Source of the DNA: Notoacmeibacter sp.
GTDB taxonomy: Bacteria; Pseudomonadota; Alphaproteobacteria; Rhizobiales; Rhizobiaceae
Direction: 5' to 3'
NCBI GenBank assembly: GCA_019912385.1
Contig: JAIOIW010000039.1
Span: forward strand, 113,349-177,348
DNA: 64,000 nt
This document shows, piece by piece, positions 9,336 to 17,575 of the stretch (the first letter of the stretch is position 1; every line of letters starts with the position of its first letter). Below the pieces are notes generated by a model. That model ran no database searches and had not been told where the DNA came from. It saw nothing but the letters and a program-made list of their open reading frames with translations. A program made the position numbers and the translations under genes.

Positions 9336-10960
9336 CCGCGCCCCTCCTCTCCGTCCGCGATCTCTCGGTTTCGTTCCGCCAGGGCGGAACCGACAACCTT
9401 GCCGTCGATCGCGTGTCGTTCGACATCGCCGCCGGCGAGACCGTGGCGCTGGTCGGCGAATCGGGCTCCGGCAAGTCGGTCTCGGCGCTGTCGGTGCTGA
9501 AGCTGCTGCCCTACCCCGCCGCCAGCCATCCCTCGGGCTCGATCCTGTTCAATGGCCAGGACCTGCTTGGCAAGGACGATCGCGACCTGTTGGCCGTGCG
9601 CGGCAACGACATCTCGATGATCTTCCAGGAACCGATGACCTCGCTCAATCCGTTGCACTCGGTCGAGCGCCAGGTCTCCGAGATGCTGAAGCTGCACCAG
9701 GGCATGAGCGAAAAGCAGGCGCGCGAACGCGTGCTCGACCTGCTCAACCAGGTCGGCATCCGCGAGGCTGAAAAGCGGCTCGGCTCCTATCCGCACCAGC
9801 TCTCGGGCGGCCAGCGCCAGCGTGTCATGATCGCCATGGCGCTGGCCAACGAGCCGAAGCTGCTGATCGCCGACGAGCCGACCACGGCGCTCGACGTGAC
9901 AGTGCAGGCGCAGATCCTGGAACTGCTCGCCGAACTGAAACGCCGGCGCGGCATGTCGATGCTGTTCATCACGCATGATCTCGGCATCGTGCGGCGGATC
10001 GCGGACCGCGTCTGCGTGATGACGCAGGGCAGGATCGTGGAAAGCGGGCCGACGGCGGATATCTTCGACAAGCCGCAGCACGACTATACGCGCCACTTGC
10101 TGGCCGCCGAGCCGAAGGGCAAGCCGCCGCAAGCCGATCCAAGTGCCGAGACCGTGATGACCGGCGAACATGTGAAAGTCTGGTTCCCGGTCAAGCGCGG
10201 CTTCTTCCGCAAGACGGTCGACCACGTGAAGGCCGTCGACGGTATCGACGTGACGGTGCGCGCGGGCCAGACGCTCGGTGTGGTCGGAGAATCGGGCTCC
10301 GGGAAGACCACGCTCGGCCTGGCGCTGGCGCGGATGATCTCGTCCGAGGGCGTGATCCGTTTCGAGGACCGCGCGATCGACGGCTATTCGTTCAAGCAGA
10401 TGCGGCCGCTGCGCAAGGAATTGCAGATCGTCTTCCAGGACCCGTTCGGCTCGCTCAGCCCGCGCATGTCGATCTCCGAGATCGTCGAGGAAGGCATGGC
10501 AATCCACTTCCCGGCGCTTTCGCGCGAAGAGCGCGACGCCCGCGTGGTCTCGGTGCTGGAGGAAGTCGGCCTCGATCCGGCGTCGCGTCACCGCTATCCG
10601 CACGAGTTTTCCGGCGGCCAGCGCCAGCGCATCGCGATCGCGCGCGCCATGGTGCTCAATCCGCGCTTCGTCATGCTCGACGAGCCGACCTCGGCGCTCG
10701 ACATGAGCGTCCAGGCGCAGGTGGTCGACCTTCTGCGCGACCTGCAGAAGAAGCACAACCTGGCCTATCTGTTCATCAGCCACGACCTGAAGGTCGTGCG
10801 TGCGCTGGCCAACGATGTCATCGTCATGCGCAACGGGCGGATCGTCGAATACGGCCCGGCCCGGCAGATCTTCGAAAATCCGCAAACCGACTATACCAGG
10901 GCGCTGATCGCCGCGGCCTTCGACATCAAGGCCGCGCCGGCCGGCGTGGTGAGCCAGTGA
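9332..10960 (+). CDS. yejF: ABC transporter fused ATPase (YejF-like)
   Basis: This 542-residue protein has two complete nucleotide-binding domains in one chain. Domain 1 has [16 protein letters not shown] and [12 protein letters not shown]; domain 2 has [17 protein letters not shown] and [11 protein letters not shown]. Both halves look catalytically intact. It powers the YejB/YejE channel from the cytoplasmic face. The gene overlaps yejE by 4 nt and the Nudix gene by 4 nt, indicating tight translational coupling. Confidence 0.94.
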   Translation: MTAPLLSVRDLSVSFRQGGTDNLAVDRVSFDIAAGETVALVGESGSGKSVSALSVLKLLPYPAASHPSGSILFNGQDLLGKDDRDLLAVRGNDISMIFQEPMTSLNPLHSVERQVSEMLKLHQGMSEKQARERVLDLLNQVGIREAEKRLGSYPHQLSGGQRQRVMIAMALANEPKLLIADEPTTALDVTVQAQILELLAELKRRRGMSMLFITHDLGIVRRIADRVCVMTQGRIVESGPTADIFDKPQHDYTRHLLAAEPKGKPPQADPSAETVMTGEHVKVWFPVKRGFFRKTVDHVKAVDGIDVTVRAGQTLGVVGESGSGKTTLGLALARMISSEGVIRFEDRAIDGYSFKQMRPLRKELQIVFQDPFGSLSPRMSISEIVEEGMAIHFPALSREERDARVVSVLEEVGLDPASRHRYPHEFSGGQRQRIAIARAMVLNPRFVMLDEPTSALDMSVQAQVVDLLRDLQKKHNLAYLFISHDLKVVRALANDVIVMRNGRIVEYGPARQIFENPQTDYTRALIAAAFDIKAAPAGVVSQ

Positions 10961-11568
10961 ACGACGTGCTGAAGGATCGTCCCGTCGAGACCGAGACCGT
11001 GCAGGAAGAGGTGCTGTGCGGCGGCTTCAAGCGGATGGTGCGCCACCGCAGCCGTCATCGCGCCAGCGATGGCGAGTGGAGCAGCTGGCTGACGCGCGAC
11101 CTGCACGAGGGCGGGCGCGTGGCCGCCGTCATCGCCCACGACCCGGCCCGCGACGAACTGGTGCTGATCCGCCAGTACCGGCTGGCAGCGCACCGCGCGA
11201 CCGGATCCGGCGGGTTGGTCGAGATCGTCGCCGGCGGCGTCGAACCCGGCGAGGATGCCCGCGAGGCGGCCATCCGGGAATTGCGCGAGGAGACGGGGCT
11301 CGAGGCGCGCAGCCTCGCCCACTGCTTCGATTTCATGCCCTCGCCCGGAATCACCGAAGAACTGGCCTCGGTTTTCCTGGCGGAAGTGGATGCCTCGGCA
11401 TTGCCGGCCCACGCGGGCGAAGACGAGGACGAGGACATCGTTCCCTTCGCCGCGAAGGTCGATGATATCGTCGCGGCGATGGAAGAAGGCCGGTTGCATA
11501 ACGGATTCCTGCTGCTGGCGCTCAACTGGTTTGCCCGCAGGCGGGCGGAAGGAAAGTTCATGACATGA
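10957..11568 (+). CDS. Nudix hydrolase, ADP-ribose pyrophosphatase-like
   Basis: The 203-residue Nudix protein contains a perfect box: GVEPGE then seven residues, then RELREETGL. The N-terminal beta-rich portion and the length fit the NudF/ADP-ribose diphosphatase group, which splits ADP-ribose or other nucleoside diphosphate derivatives. The start is GTG within a GTGA overlap with yejF, and the stop overlaps the next ATG. Being coupled to a peptide-class importer is unusual; the substrate is not shown by sequence. Confidence 0.87.
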   Translation: MNDVLKDRPVETETVQEEVLCGGFKRMVRHRSRHRASDGEWSSWLTRDLHEGGRVAAVIAHDPARDELVLIRQYRLAAHRATGSGGLVEIVAGGVEPGEDAREAAIRELREETGLEARSLAHCFDFMPSPGITEELASVFLAEVDASALPAHAGEDEDEDIVPFAAKVDDIVAAMEEGRLHNGFLLLALNWFARRRAEGKFMT

Positions 11569-12527
11569 ATGACGGAAGCATCCTGCTTTATGTCGGCGGA
11601 GATACACCCGCGCAGTGGCTACCGGTCTTTGCGGAGCGCTATCCGCGCGAGAACGTGCTCTGGTATTCCGACGATCTCGCCGACGACGCGCTTTCGAGAG
11701 TCGAGTTTGCCGTGGTGTGGGCCCCGGGCGAAGCCCTTTTCAGCCGCATTCCCAACGTCAAGGCTCTGTTTTCGCTGGGTGCCGGGGTCGATCATATCAC
11801 CCAGTCGGGGGTGAGCCTGCCGGACGTGCCGGTAGTGCGTTACGTCAATGACGACCTGACCAACGCGATGAGCGAATGGATCGTGCTGCAGTGCCTGATC
11901 CACCTGCGCCAGCACCTCGCCTATGCGGAGCAGGCGCGGGCAAGGATCTGGCGCATCCTCGAACAGCCCGGCGCCGATGAAGTACGCGTCGGCATCATGG
12001 GGCTGGGCGTGCTCGGGCAGGACGCATCGCGCAAGCTCATGACGATGGGGTTTGCCGTCTCCGGCTGGAGCCGGACGGAAAAGACGGTTCCAGGCGTCCA
12101 AACGTTCCACGGCAACGACCAGCTCGACGCCTTCCTTGCGCAGACCGACATCCTCGTCTCGCTGCTGCCGCATACGCGCGAGACGGAAGGGCTGATCGAC
12201 GCGGCGCTGCTGCGCAAGCTCGCCCGCGACGGGGCGCTTGGCGGGCCGTTCCTCGTCAATGCCGGGCGCGGCAAGACGCAGAAGGACGACGAAATCGCCT
12301 CTTGCCTTGCCAATGGAACGCTGAAAGGCGCCTCGCTCGACGTGTTCCAGACCGAGCCCTTGCCGCCAGGCCATCCGTTGTGGAGCGCGCCGAATCTCGT
12401 GATCTCGCCGCACGCGGCGGCGTGGTCGAAACGCGAAAGTGTGGCCCGCTACGTCATGGGCCAGATCGCGCGGTTCCGTGAGGGCAAGCCCCTGCAAAAC
12501 ACGATCGACCGCGACCAGGGATATTGA
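11565..12527 (+). CDS. ghrA: Glyoxylate/hydroxypyruvate reductase A-type D-2-hydroxyacid dehydrogenase
   Basis: This 320-residue NAD(P)-dependent reductase belongs to the GhrA branch. It contains the dinucleotide site GIMGLGVLGQ, the arginine block VNAGRGKTQ and the catalytic histidine block SPHAAAWS. It likely reduces glyoxylate or hydroxypyruvate in the cytoplasm. It is the last gene of the yej operon, sharing ATGA with the Nudix gene, and converges on the NlpC/P60 gene with no gap. Confidence 0.87.
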   Translation: MNDGSILLYVGGDTPAQWLPVFAERYPRENVLWYSDDLADDALSRVEFAVVWAPGEALFSRIPNVKALFSLGAGVDHITQSGVSLPDVPVVRYVNDDLTNAMSEWIVLQCLIHLRQHLAYAEQARARIWRILEQPGADEVRVGIMGLGVLGQDASRKLMTMGFAVSGWSRTEKTVPGVQTFHGNDQLDAFLAQTDILVSLLPHTRETEGLIDAALLRKLARDGALGGPFLVNAGRGKTQKDDEIASCLANGTLKGASLDVFQTEPLPPGHPLWSAPNLVISPHAAAWSKRESVARYVMGQIARFREGKPLQNTIDRDQGY

Positions 12528-13388
12528 TCAGGGACGCCGGCAGCACGTCGGCGAACCATTGATCGGCGTGATGCGCGCGATCGCGCCGGCGAGCGGTTCG
12601 CGCACGACCATCATGGCAGACCCGCTGGCGTGCAGCAGCGTTTTGCCGTCGGCCATGATGCCGACATGGCCGGTCCAGAACACGAGATCGCCGCGGCGCA
12701 GGTTCTCAAAACCGACTCCCGGATCGATCGGCTCTCCGAGAGTCGCTTCCTGCATCGGCGTGTCGCGCAGCACCGTCCGTCCCGCCATGCGCATGGCAAG
12801 CTGCACGAGGCCGGAACAATCCACACCGAAACCGGAGGTCCCGCCCCACAGATAAGGCGCGCCGAGAAGGGTTTCGGCGACGGTCACGTAATCGTCGGAA
12901 TTCTGACCGACCGCGCGCAGATGGCTCGCCACGATGGCCTCGCCGTCGTCGGTCACCGCATAGAGCGTGCCCCGCGTCTCGACATGGTCGGAAACCGTGA
13001 CGGCACCACCCATGGAAAGCGCGCGGGCGACCGGGCGCTTCATGTCGGGTTCGACATAGGCAAATGTGCGGGGGACGGCGACCTCGTGCGAGGGCTTGAG
13101 CGACACCGGGCCGATCTCGGCGCCGCGCAGATAGCCGACATAGCCATCGCGGCGGCCCTGCACCCACGACCAGCCCGCCCGCGAGTCGAACACGGTCACG
13201 TGTTCGCCGAGCAGGAACTGGGTGTCGAGGCCGGACATCGGATCGCCCGCGCGGCGGACGTCGGCGACCGGTACGGTGATCCGGGCCGGTTTGCCTTCGA
13301 CATAGGCCGAAGCCTCCACCTGGCCGCGCAGGCGCGCGTCGGCGAGATCGGGACGGAAGGCGTGAAGGCGCGGGTCAAGCGCGGTCAC
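12528..13388 (-). CDS. NlpC/P60-family peptidase with SH3-like N-terminal region
   Basis: The 286-residue protein has bacterial SH3-like segments in the first 160 residues and a C-terminal NlpC/P60 domain. The triad is Cys191 (DCSGL), His241 (GHVGIM) and His253 (LLHASG). Such enzymes cut gamma-D-Glu-diaminopimelate bonds in murein peptides. No signal peptide is evident, so it may act on recycled muropeptides in the cytoplasm. It overlaps the MarR gene by 4 nt and follows an M17 aminopeptidase, consistent with a peptide-degrading operon. Confidence 0.9.
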   Translation of the reverse strand: MTALDPRLHAFRPDLADARLRGQVEASAYVEGKPARITVPVADVRRAGDPMSGLDTQFLLGEHVTVFDSRAGWSWVQGRRDGYVGYLRGAEIGPVSLKPSHEVAVPRTFAYVEPDMKRPVARALSMGGAVTVSDHVETRGTLYAVTDDGEAIVASHLRAVGQNSDDYVTVAETLLGAPYLWGGTSGFGVDCSGLVQLAMRMAGRTVLRDTPMQEATLGEPIDPGVGFENLRRGDLVFWTGHVGIMADGKTLLHASGSAMMVVREPLAGAIARITPINGSPTCCRRP

Positions 13389-13735
13389 AGCGGCAACTCC
13401 GCGGCCCGGGCGACCACGACGTCGCCGAAACGCTCGACGAACAGCGCGCCTTCCACCGTGCGCTTGATCAGCACGTTGCGCTTGTCGCGGGGATCGCGGT
13501 GCCGCGACACCAGCTTCATGGCGCCCATCGTGTCGAGCGCGCGCGTGATGACCGGCTTCGAGACGTTCAGCTTCGCGGCAAGGCCGCGTACCGTGTGCGG
13601 CGGCGGGTCGAGATAGATGGTCAGCAGGATCGCCGCCTGGCGCAGCGACAGATCCGGCTCACCGCCTTGTACCTCGCTCGTCGCCACATCCTGCCACAGC
13701 TTCAAGGCCTGACTCGGGCGCATGACCACCGACAC
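13385..13735 (-). CDS. MarR-family transcriptional regulator
   Basis: This small protein of 116 residues has a winged-helix fold. The recognition region is HTVRGLAAKLNVSKPVITRA, and the wing contains RDPRDKRNVLIKRT, the classic MarR-type DPRD signature. The start is GTG 13735; ATG 13723 is an alternative that shortens it by four residues. It sits between the M17 aminopeptidase gene (92-nt gap upstream) and the NlpC/P60 gene (4-nt overlap). Inverted repeats in the upstream gap could be its own operator. The inducer is unknown. Confidence 0.85.
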   Translation of the reverse strand: MSVVMRPSQALKLWQDVATSEVQGGEPDLSLRQAAILLTIYLDPPPHTVRGLAAKLNVSKPVITRALDTMGAMKLVSRHRDPRDKRNVLIKRTVEGALFVERFGDVVVARAAELPL

Positions 13736-13748
13736 TTCGACTTCCCCG

Positions 13749-13795
13749 GCAAACGATGTCGTTACGGAACCGTATCATTGCCGGTAATCGTTTGC
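13749..13795. promoter_or_regulatory. Nested inverted repeats upstream of the MarR gene
   Basis: GCAAACGAT at 13749-13757 is matched by ATCGTTTGC at 13787-13795. Inside lies a second repeat, TACGG-AA-CCGTA (13763-13774). The set lies 14 nt upstream of the MarR start codon in the gap after pepA, where an autoregulatory MarR operator would be expected. Function is inferred from position only. Confidence 0.4.
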
Positions 13796-13827
13796 GAACA
13801 TTTTCCTTCGCCGCCTCCCCGATGCGG

Positions 13828-15204
13828 TTAACGGGCGTAGCGCGAGGCGATCACGGCCTCCAGCGCCCGGATCGCCTGGGCCTCGCCGCCGACCGGCGCG
13901 TGGGCGCGTTCCGCCGGGTTCCAGGCGAAGATGTCGAAATGCGCCCAGGACTTCGCCTTCGACACGAAGCGCTGCAGGAACAGGGCGGCGGTGAGCGAGC
14001 CGGCAAAGCTGTCGGACGTCACGTTGTTCACATCGGCGATCCTGGAAGAAAGTTTCGCATCGTAGGGCGCCCACAGCGGCATGCGCCACAGCGGATCGGT
14101 CTGCGCCACGGCGGCCTCGGCCACCTCGGCGGCAAGCGCCTCGTCGGCGGTGTAGAAGGGCGGAAGGTCGGGGCCGAGCGCCACGCGCGCCGCACCCGTC
14201 AGCGTCGCCATGTCGATCAGCAGGTCGGGCGCCTCCTCGTCAGCGAGCGCGAGCGCGTCGGCGAGCACAAGGCGGCCTTCGGCGTCGGTATTGCCGATCT
14301 CGACCGTCAGTCCCTTGCGGCTTCTCAGCACGTCGCCCGGGCGGAACGCATTGCCGGAAATCGCGTTCTCGACGGCGGGTATGAGCACGCGCAGCCGGAC
14401 CTTCAGCTTCGCCGCCATGATCATCGAGGCAAGGCCCAGCGCGTTGGCTGCGCCGCCCATGTCCTTCTTCATCAGCAGCATGCCCGCGGACGGCTTGATA
14501 TCCAGGCCGCCGGTATCGAAGCACACGCCCTTGCCGACCAGCGTCACCTTCGGCGCGCCTTTCGCCCCCCAGGTGAGGTCGATCAGGCGCGGGGCCTCCG
14601 CCGCCGCGCGGCCGACGGCGTGTATCATCGGCAGGTTTCGTTTCAGCAGCGCGTCGCCGGTGATAACGGAAATCTTCGCCTTGTGCTTCTGCGCCAGTGT
14701 CCGCGCCGCCTTTTCCAATGCCTCCGGCCCCATGTCGTTGGCCGGGGTGTTGACCAGGTCGCGGGCGAGGAAAACGCCATCGGCAAGACGGCGCGCACGG
14801 GCGGCATCCGCTCCCTGCGGGACCGCGAAGCGCAGCTTGCGCTCGTCCTTCTTGCCGTAGCGTGCATAGACATAGCCGCCAAGCAGCAGGCCGAGCGCGG
14901 CGGCACCGGGATTGTCAAGCTCCCCGTCCAGCCGCCAGTCGCCATCCGGCAGGGCGCGGGCAAGCTTGCCGGCCAGCAGCGGTGCAAACCCGCCGCTCTC
15001 CTCGCCGAGCCCCAGCAGCGCGCCGGAAACGCCGCCGCCCTTGGCGGGCAGGATCAGCACTTCTCCCTCCTTGCCTTCGAAGCCGTTTTCCTTCGCCCAG
15101 GCCTGGGCGTCCTTGCCGATATCCGTTGCCTTCAGCTTGCCCTTGGCAACCAGATGGACCGGCCGCGCGCCGGCGAGTTTTCCTTCGACGAGTTCGACTG
15201 CCAT
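13828..15204 (-). CDS. Leucyl aminopeptidase family (M17) peptidase
   Basis: This cytoplasmic zinc-dependent aminopeptidase has 458 residues. The M17 signature NTDAEGRL is intact, as is the lysine/aspartate metal block (VGKGVCFDTGGLDIKPS and MKKDMGG). It is shorter than E. coli PepA because the N-terminal domain is reduced, which is common in alphaproteobacterial paralogues. It releases N-terminal residues from peptides. With the MarR and NlpC/P60 genes downstream it probably forms one unit, and it diverges from the TPR lipoprotein gene over 123 nt. Confidence 0.92.
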   Translation of the reverse strand: MAVELVEGKLAGARPVHLVAKGKLKATDIGKDAQAWAKENGFEGKEGEVLILPAKGGGVSGALLGLGEESGGFAPLLAGKLARALPDGDWRLDGELDNPGAAALGLLLGGYVYARYGKKDERKLRFAVPQGADAARARRLADGVFLARDLVNTPANDMGPEALEKAARTLAQKHKAKISVITGDALLKRNLPMIHAVGRAAAEAPRLIDLTWGAKGAPKVTLVGKGVCFDTGGLDIKPSAGMLLMKKDMGGAANALGLASMIMAAKLKVRLRVLIPAVENAISGNAFRPGDVLRSRKGLTVEIGNTDAEGRLVLADALALADEEAPDLLIDMATLTGAARVALGPDLPPFYTADEALAAEVAEAAVAQTDPLWRMPLWAPYDAKLSSRIADVNNVTSDSFAGSLTAALFLQRFVSKAKSWAHFDIFAWNPAERAHAPVGGEAQAIRALEAVIASRYAR

Positions 15205-15327
15205 CGCAATTTCCTGCCCGGTATTTCGCCGCCGGGAATCGGCGGCCTTAACGATCCGTTAGGGTTAACAGAATATTTCTCGACAGGAAAAGCCGCCACT
15301 TCGCGGCGGACGAGTGGGAGTTTGGCC

Positions 15328-16131
15328 ATGAGCGGACGAAACCGACCGGCGCTTCGCGCGACCATGCTTGTCGCGCTCACCCTGGCGCTGTCGGCCGGGG
15401 CATCGGGATGCGCCAACAAGCGCCTGACCACCGGATCGGTCGACAGGCGCACGACGCCGGTCGCGCAGATGACGGAAGCCGATCTCGACCGCGCGGTCGA
15501 GCGTTACGGCAAGGCCTATGTCCGCAATCCCAAGAGCCGCGACACGGCGCTGGCCTATGCCGAGGTCCTGTCGATGACCAATCGCACGAACCAGGCGCTG
15601 GCCGTGATGCGCAAGACGGCGATCTATCATCCGCGCGACCGCGCCGTGCTCGCCGCCTACGGCAAGGCGCTGGCCAGCGTCGGCAAGTTCGACACCGCGC
15701 TCGACGCGATCCGCCGCGCCCAGACACCGGAATATCCCGACTGGAAGCTGGTATCGGCCGAAGCCGCCATCCTCGACCAGCTCGGCAAACCTGACGAGGC
15801 GCGCACGCTCTATTCCAAGGCACTGGACCTGAAGCCCGACGAACCGTCGATCCTGTCCAATCTCGGCATGTCGCATGTCCTGACCGGCGACCTGAAGACC
15901 GCAGAGACCTACCTGCGCAAGGCCGTCGCACTGCCCGGCGCCGACAGCCGCGTGCGCCAGAACCTGGCGCTTGTCGTCGGCCTTCAGGGGCGGTTTGCCG
16001 AAGCCGAGCAGATCGCCTCACAAGAACTCAGCCGCGAACAGGCCGAGGCCAATGTCACCTATCTGCGTTCGATCCTGTCGCAGCAGAACAGCTGGCAGAA
16101 ACTGGCCGACGCCAAGGACAAGAAGGGCTAG
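15328..16131 (+). CDS. Tetratricopeptide-repeat lipoprotein (TadD-like)
   Basis: The start at ATG 15328 gives a 267-residue lipoprotein with a signal peptide and lipobox ending at Cys28 (LSAGASGC). Several TPR units follow from about residue 60, for example AIYHPRDRAVLAAYGKALAS and KALDLKPDEPSILSNLGMSH. The pattern resembles TadD proteins of Flp pilus assembly, but no other tad genes lie here, so the role may be a general periplasmic scaffold. A longer frame extends far upstream but is an antisense shadow of the aminopeptidase gene. Confidence 0.85.
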   Translation: MSGRNRPALRATMLVALTLALSAGASGCANKRLTTGSVDRRTTPVAQMTEADLDRAVERYGKAYVRNPKSRDTALAYAEVLSMTNRTNQALAVMRKTAIYHPRDRAVLAAYGKALASVGKFDTALDAIRRAQTPEYPDWKLVSAEAAILDQLGKPDEARTLYSKALDLKPDEPSILSNLGMSHVLTGDLKTAETYLRKAVALPGADSRVRQNLALVVGLQGRFAEAEQIASQELSREQAEANVTYLRSILSQQNSWQKLADAKDKKG

Positions 16132-16441
16132 GGTCCGAACCCTCGGACCGTCCCGCCGCCATCTGTCAAACCCCGACCGGTTTCACCAACGCCACCGCCA
16201 GCCGGCGGTAGGGAGCGCGGCGACGGACAAAGCGCATGGAACAGCTGTGACAATGTGTCGATACGCAGCCGGATCTCACGCTCGTCAGCCATGATCGCAA
16301 CCGCACCATTTGCTAAACACTACCCGGTCTCCGGTGCGCGCAGCGGATGATAGCGCCGCGCCCGCGCGACGGCCAACGCGACACTCTCCCTGGCTTGCGG
16401 TCGGCGAAATGATGGGCGAGATCCAATACTCCTTCGATCGA
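16132..16441. other. Intergenic stretch with one gene remnant
   Basis: Between the TPR lipoprotein and the TetR promoter no intact gene was found. The only recognisable content is a minus-strand remnant (16166-16292). The remainder is GC-rich and shows no clear promoter, terminator or repeat. Confidence 0.5.
16166..16292 (-). pseudogene. Internally deleted remnant of a small rhizobial membrane protein gene
   Basis: From ATG 16292 the frame gives MADEREIRLRIDTLSQLFHA, which I recognise from memory as the conserved start of a hypothetical protein common in Rhizobiales. After about 22 residues, the frame shifted by one base reads RRRAPYRRLAVALV and stops at 16166, resembling the C-terminal end of the same family. 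The middle, including the membrane segments, is absent. Without the shift the frame runs on to 16128 as a low-complexity glycine-rich tail. The assignment rests on recalled family resemblance and needs a search. Confidence 0.4.
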
Positions 16442-16470
16442 TTGACAACATACCAACTGGTCGGTATCTT
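16442..16470 (+). promoter_or_regulatory. Promoter with overlapping TetR-type operator
   Basis: A -35 box TTGACA (16442-16447), a 17-nt spacer and a -10 box TATCTT (16465-16470) precede the tetR ATG by only 6 nt. The spacer holds the near-palindrome ATACCAACTGGTCGGTAT (16450-16467), a form typical of TetR-family operators. Repressor binding would block the promoter, implying autoregulation of tetR and of the genes behind it. The predicted start site falls at or next to the ATG, so the transcript would be leaderless. Confidence 0.75.
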
Positions 16471-16476
16471 TACTCC

Positions 16477-17106
16477 ATGAACGCGACAAAGACCCAGAGC
16501 CAGCCCGACGCCCGAACCCGTATCCTCGATGCCGCGCTGAAGATCGTCCGCGAGAAGGGCTATGCCGCCACCCGCGTCGACGACATCTGCGCGGCGGCGG
16601 GGCTGACCAAGGGTGGCTTCTTCCACCATTTCAACGGCAAGGAAGACATGGCTGTTGCCGCCGCGGAGCACTGGTCTGAGGTCACCGGCGGCCTGTTCGC
16701 GCACGCGCCCTATCACGACCATGCCGACCCGCTCGACCGGGTTCTCGCCTATGTCGCCTTCCGCAGGGCGATCCTGCAGGGCGGCACGGCGGACTTCACC
16801 TGTCTTGCCGGCACGATGGCGCAGGAAACGCACCTGTCGAACCCGGCCATCCGCGATGCCTGCCAGGCCTCGATCTTCGGCCACGCCGCCACGCTGGAGC
16901 CCGACATCGCGGCGGCGAAGGCAAAATACCGCGCGGATGCCGACTGGACGCCGGAAAGCCTGGCGTTGTTCACCCAGGCGACACTGCAAGGCGCGTTCAT
17001 CCTCGCCAAGGCCAAGGGCGGCCCTGAAATCGCCCGGGACATGGTCGATCATCTCAACCGCTACATCCGGCTGCTTTTTTCGGCGGGGCGCCAACAGGAG
17101 AAATGA
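16477..17106 (+). CDS. TetR-family transcriptional repressor
   Basis: This 209-residue regulator has an N-terminal helix-turn-helix (ATRVDDICAAAGLTKGGFFH, HHFNGKEDM) at about residues 28-58 and an all-helical ligand-binding C-terminal domain. No Shine-Dalgarno sequence precedes ATG 16477, and the promoter ends 6 nt before it, so translation is probably leaderless. It leads a same-strand run of five small genes encoding ligand-binding folds, which it may control together with itself. The effector is unknown but is likely a small reactive or hydrophobic molecule. Confidence 0.9.
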   Translation: MNATKTQSQPDARTRILDAALKIVREKGYAATRVDDICAAAGLTKGGFFHHFNGKEDMAVAAAEHWSEVTGGLFAHAPYHDHADPLDRVLAYVAFRRAILQGGTADFTCLAGTMAQETHLSNPAIRDACQASIFGHAATLEPDIAAAKAKYRADADWTPESLALFTQATLQGAFILAKAKGGPEIARDMVDHLNRYIRLLFSAGRQQEK

Positions 17107-17109
17107 GCC

Positions 17110-17529
17110 GTGGAACCGACCGTGTACCTGTACTTCAACGGCAATTGCGAGGAAGCGATGCGCTTCTACGCCGATACGCTCGGCGGCGAGATCACCGGGG
17201 TCTTTCGCAATTTGGATGCGCCCGGCCCCGACAGCCGCATGCCGGGAGGCGACCACCTCGTCATGAACATGAACATGCGCCTTGGAACGGCAAACGTCAT
17301 GGCGTCCGACGCGCCGGGCGAATGGTACAACAAGCCGCAGGGTTTCGCGGTCTCGATCTCGCCCGTGACACTGGAGGAAACCGAACGCGTCTACGCCGCC
17401 CTGTCGCAAGGCGGCGAAATCGGAATGCCGCTCGAAGAGACATTCTGGGCGGAGCGGTTTGCCATGTTCAGGGACCGCTACGGCACGCCCTGGATGATCA
17501 ACTTTACCGGCGCGAAGGCCATGTCCTGA
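17110..17529 (+). CDS. VOC-superfamily protein, PhnB-like
   Basis: This 139-residue protein of the glyoxalase/bleomycin-resistance (VOC) fold starts at GTG 17110, 3 nt after tetR. The opening block (YLYFNGNCEEAMRFYADTLG) and the C-terminal block (MFRDRYGTPWMINFTG) match PhnB-like members. VOC proteins either bind drugs or use a metal to act on thioesters or reactive carbonyls; no particular reaction can be read from this sequence. It belongs to the TetR-led cassette. Confidence 0.85.
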   Translation: MEPTVYLYFNGNCEEAMRFYADTLGGEITGVFRNLDAPGPDSRMPGGDHLVMNMNMRLGTANVMASDAPGEWYNKPQGFAVSISPVTLEETERVYAALSQGGEIGMPLEETFWAERFAMFRDRYGTPWMINFTGAKAMS

Positions 17530-17575
17530 CCGCCAACCGGTTGCAACGCAGTCAGCCAGACCGAGGATAGGAACA

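Noticed and set aside
9053..10885. 610-residue minus-strand frame opposite yejE/yejF
   Set aside because: It is antisense to two coding regions with strong motifs and has no domain of its own.
13766..13792. GGAAC followed by CGTT, resembling a general stress (EcfG) promoter
   Set aside because: The spacer is 18 nt instead of 16-17, and it points into the antisense of the aminopeptidase gene.
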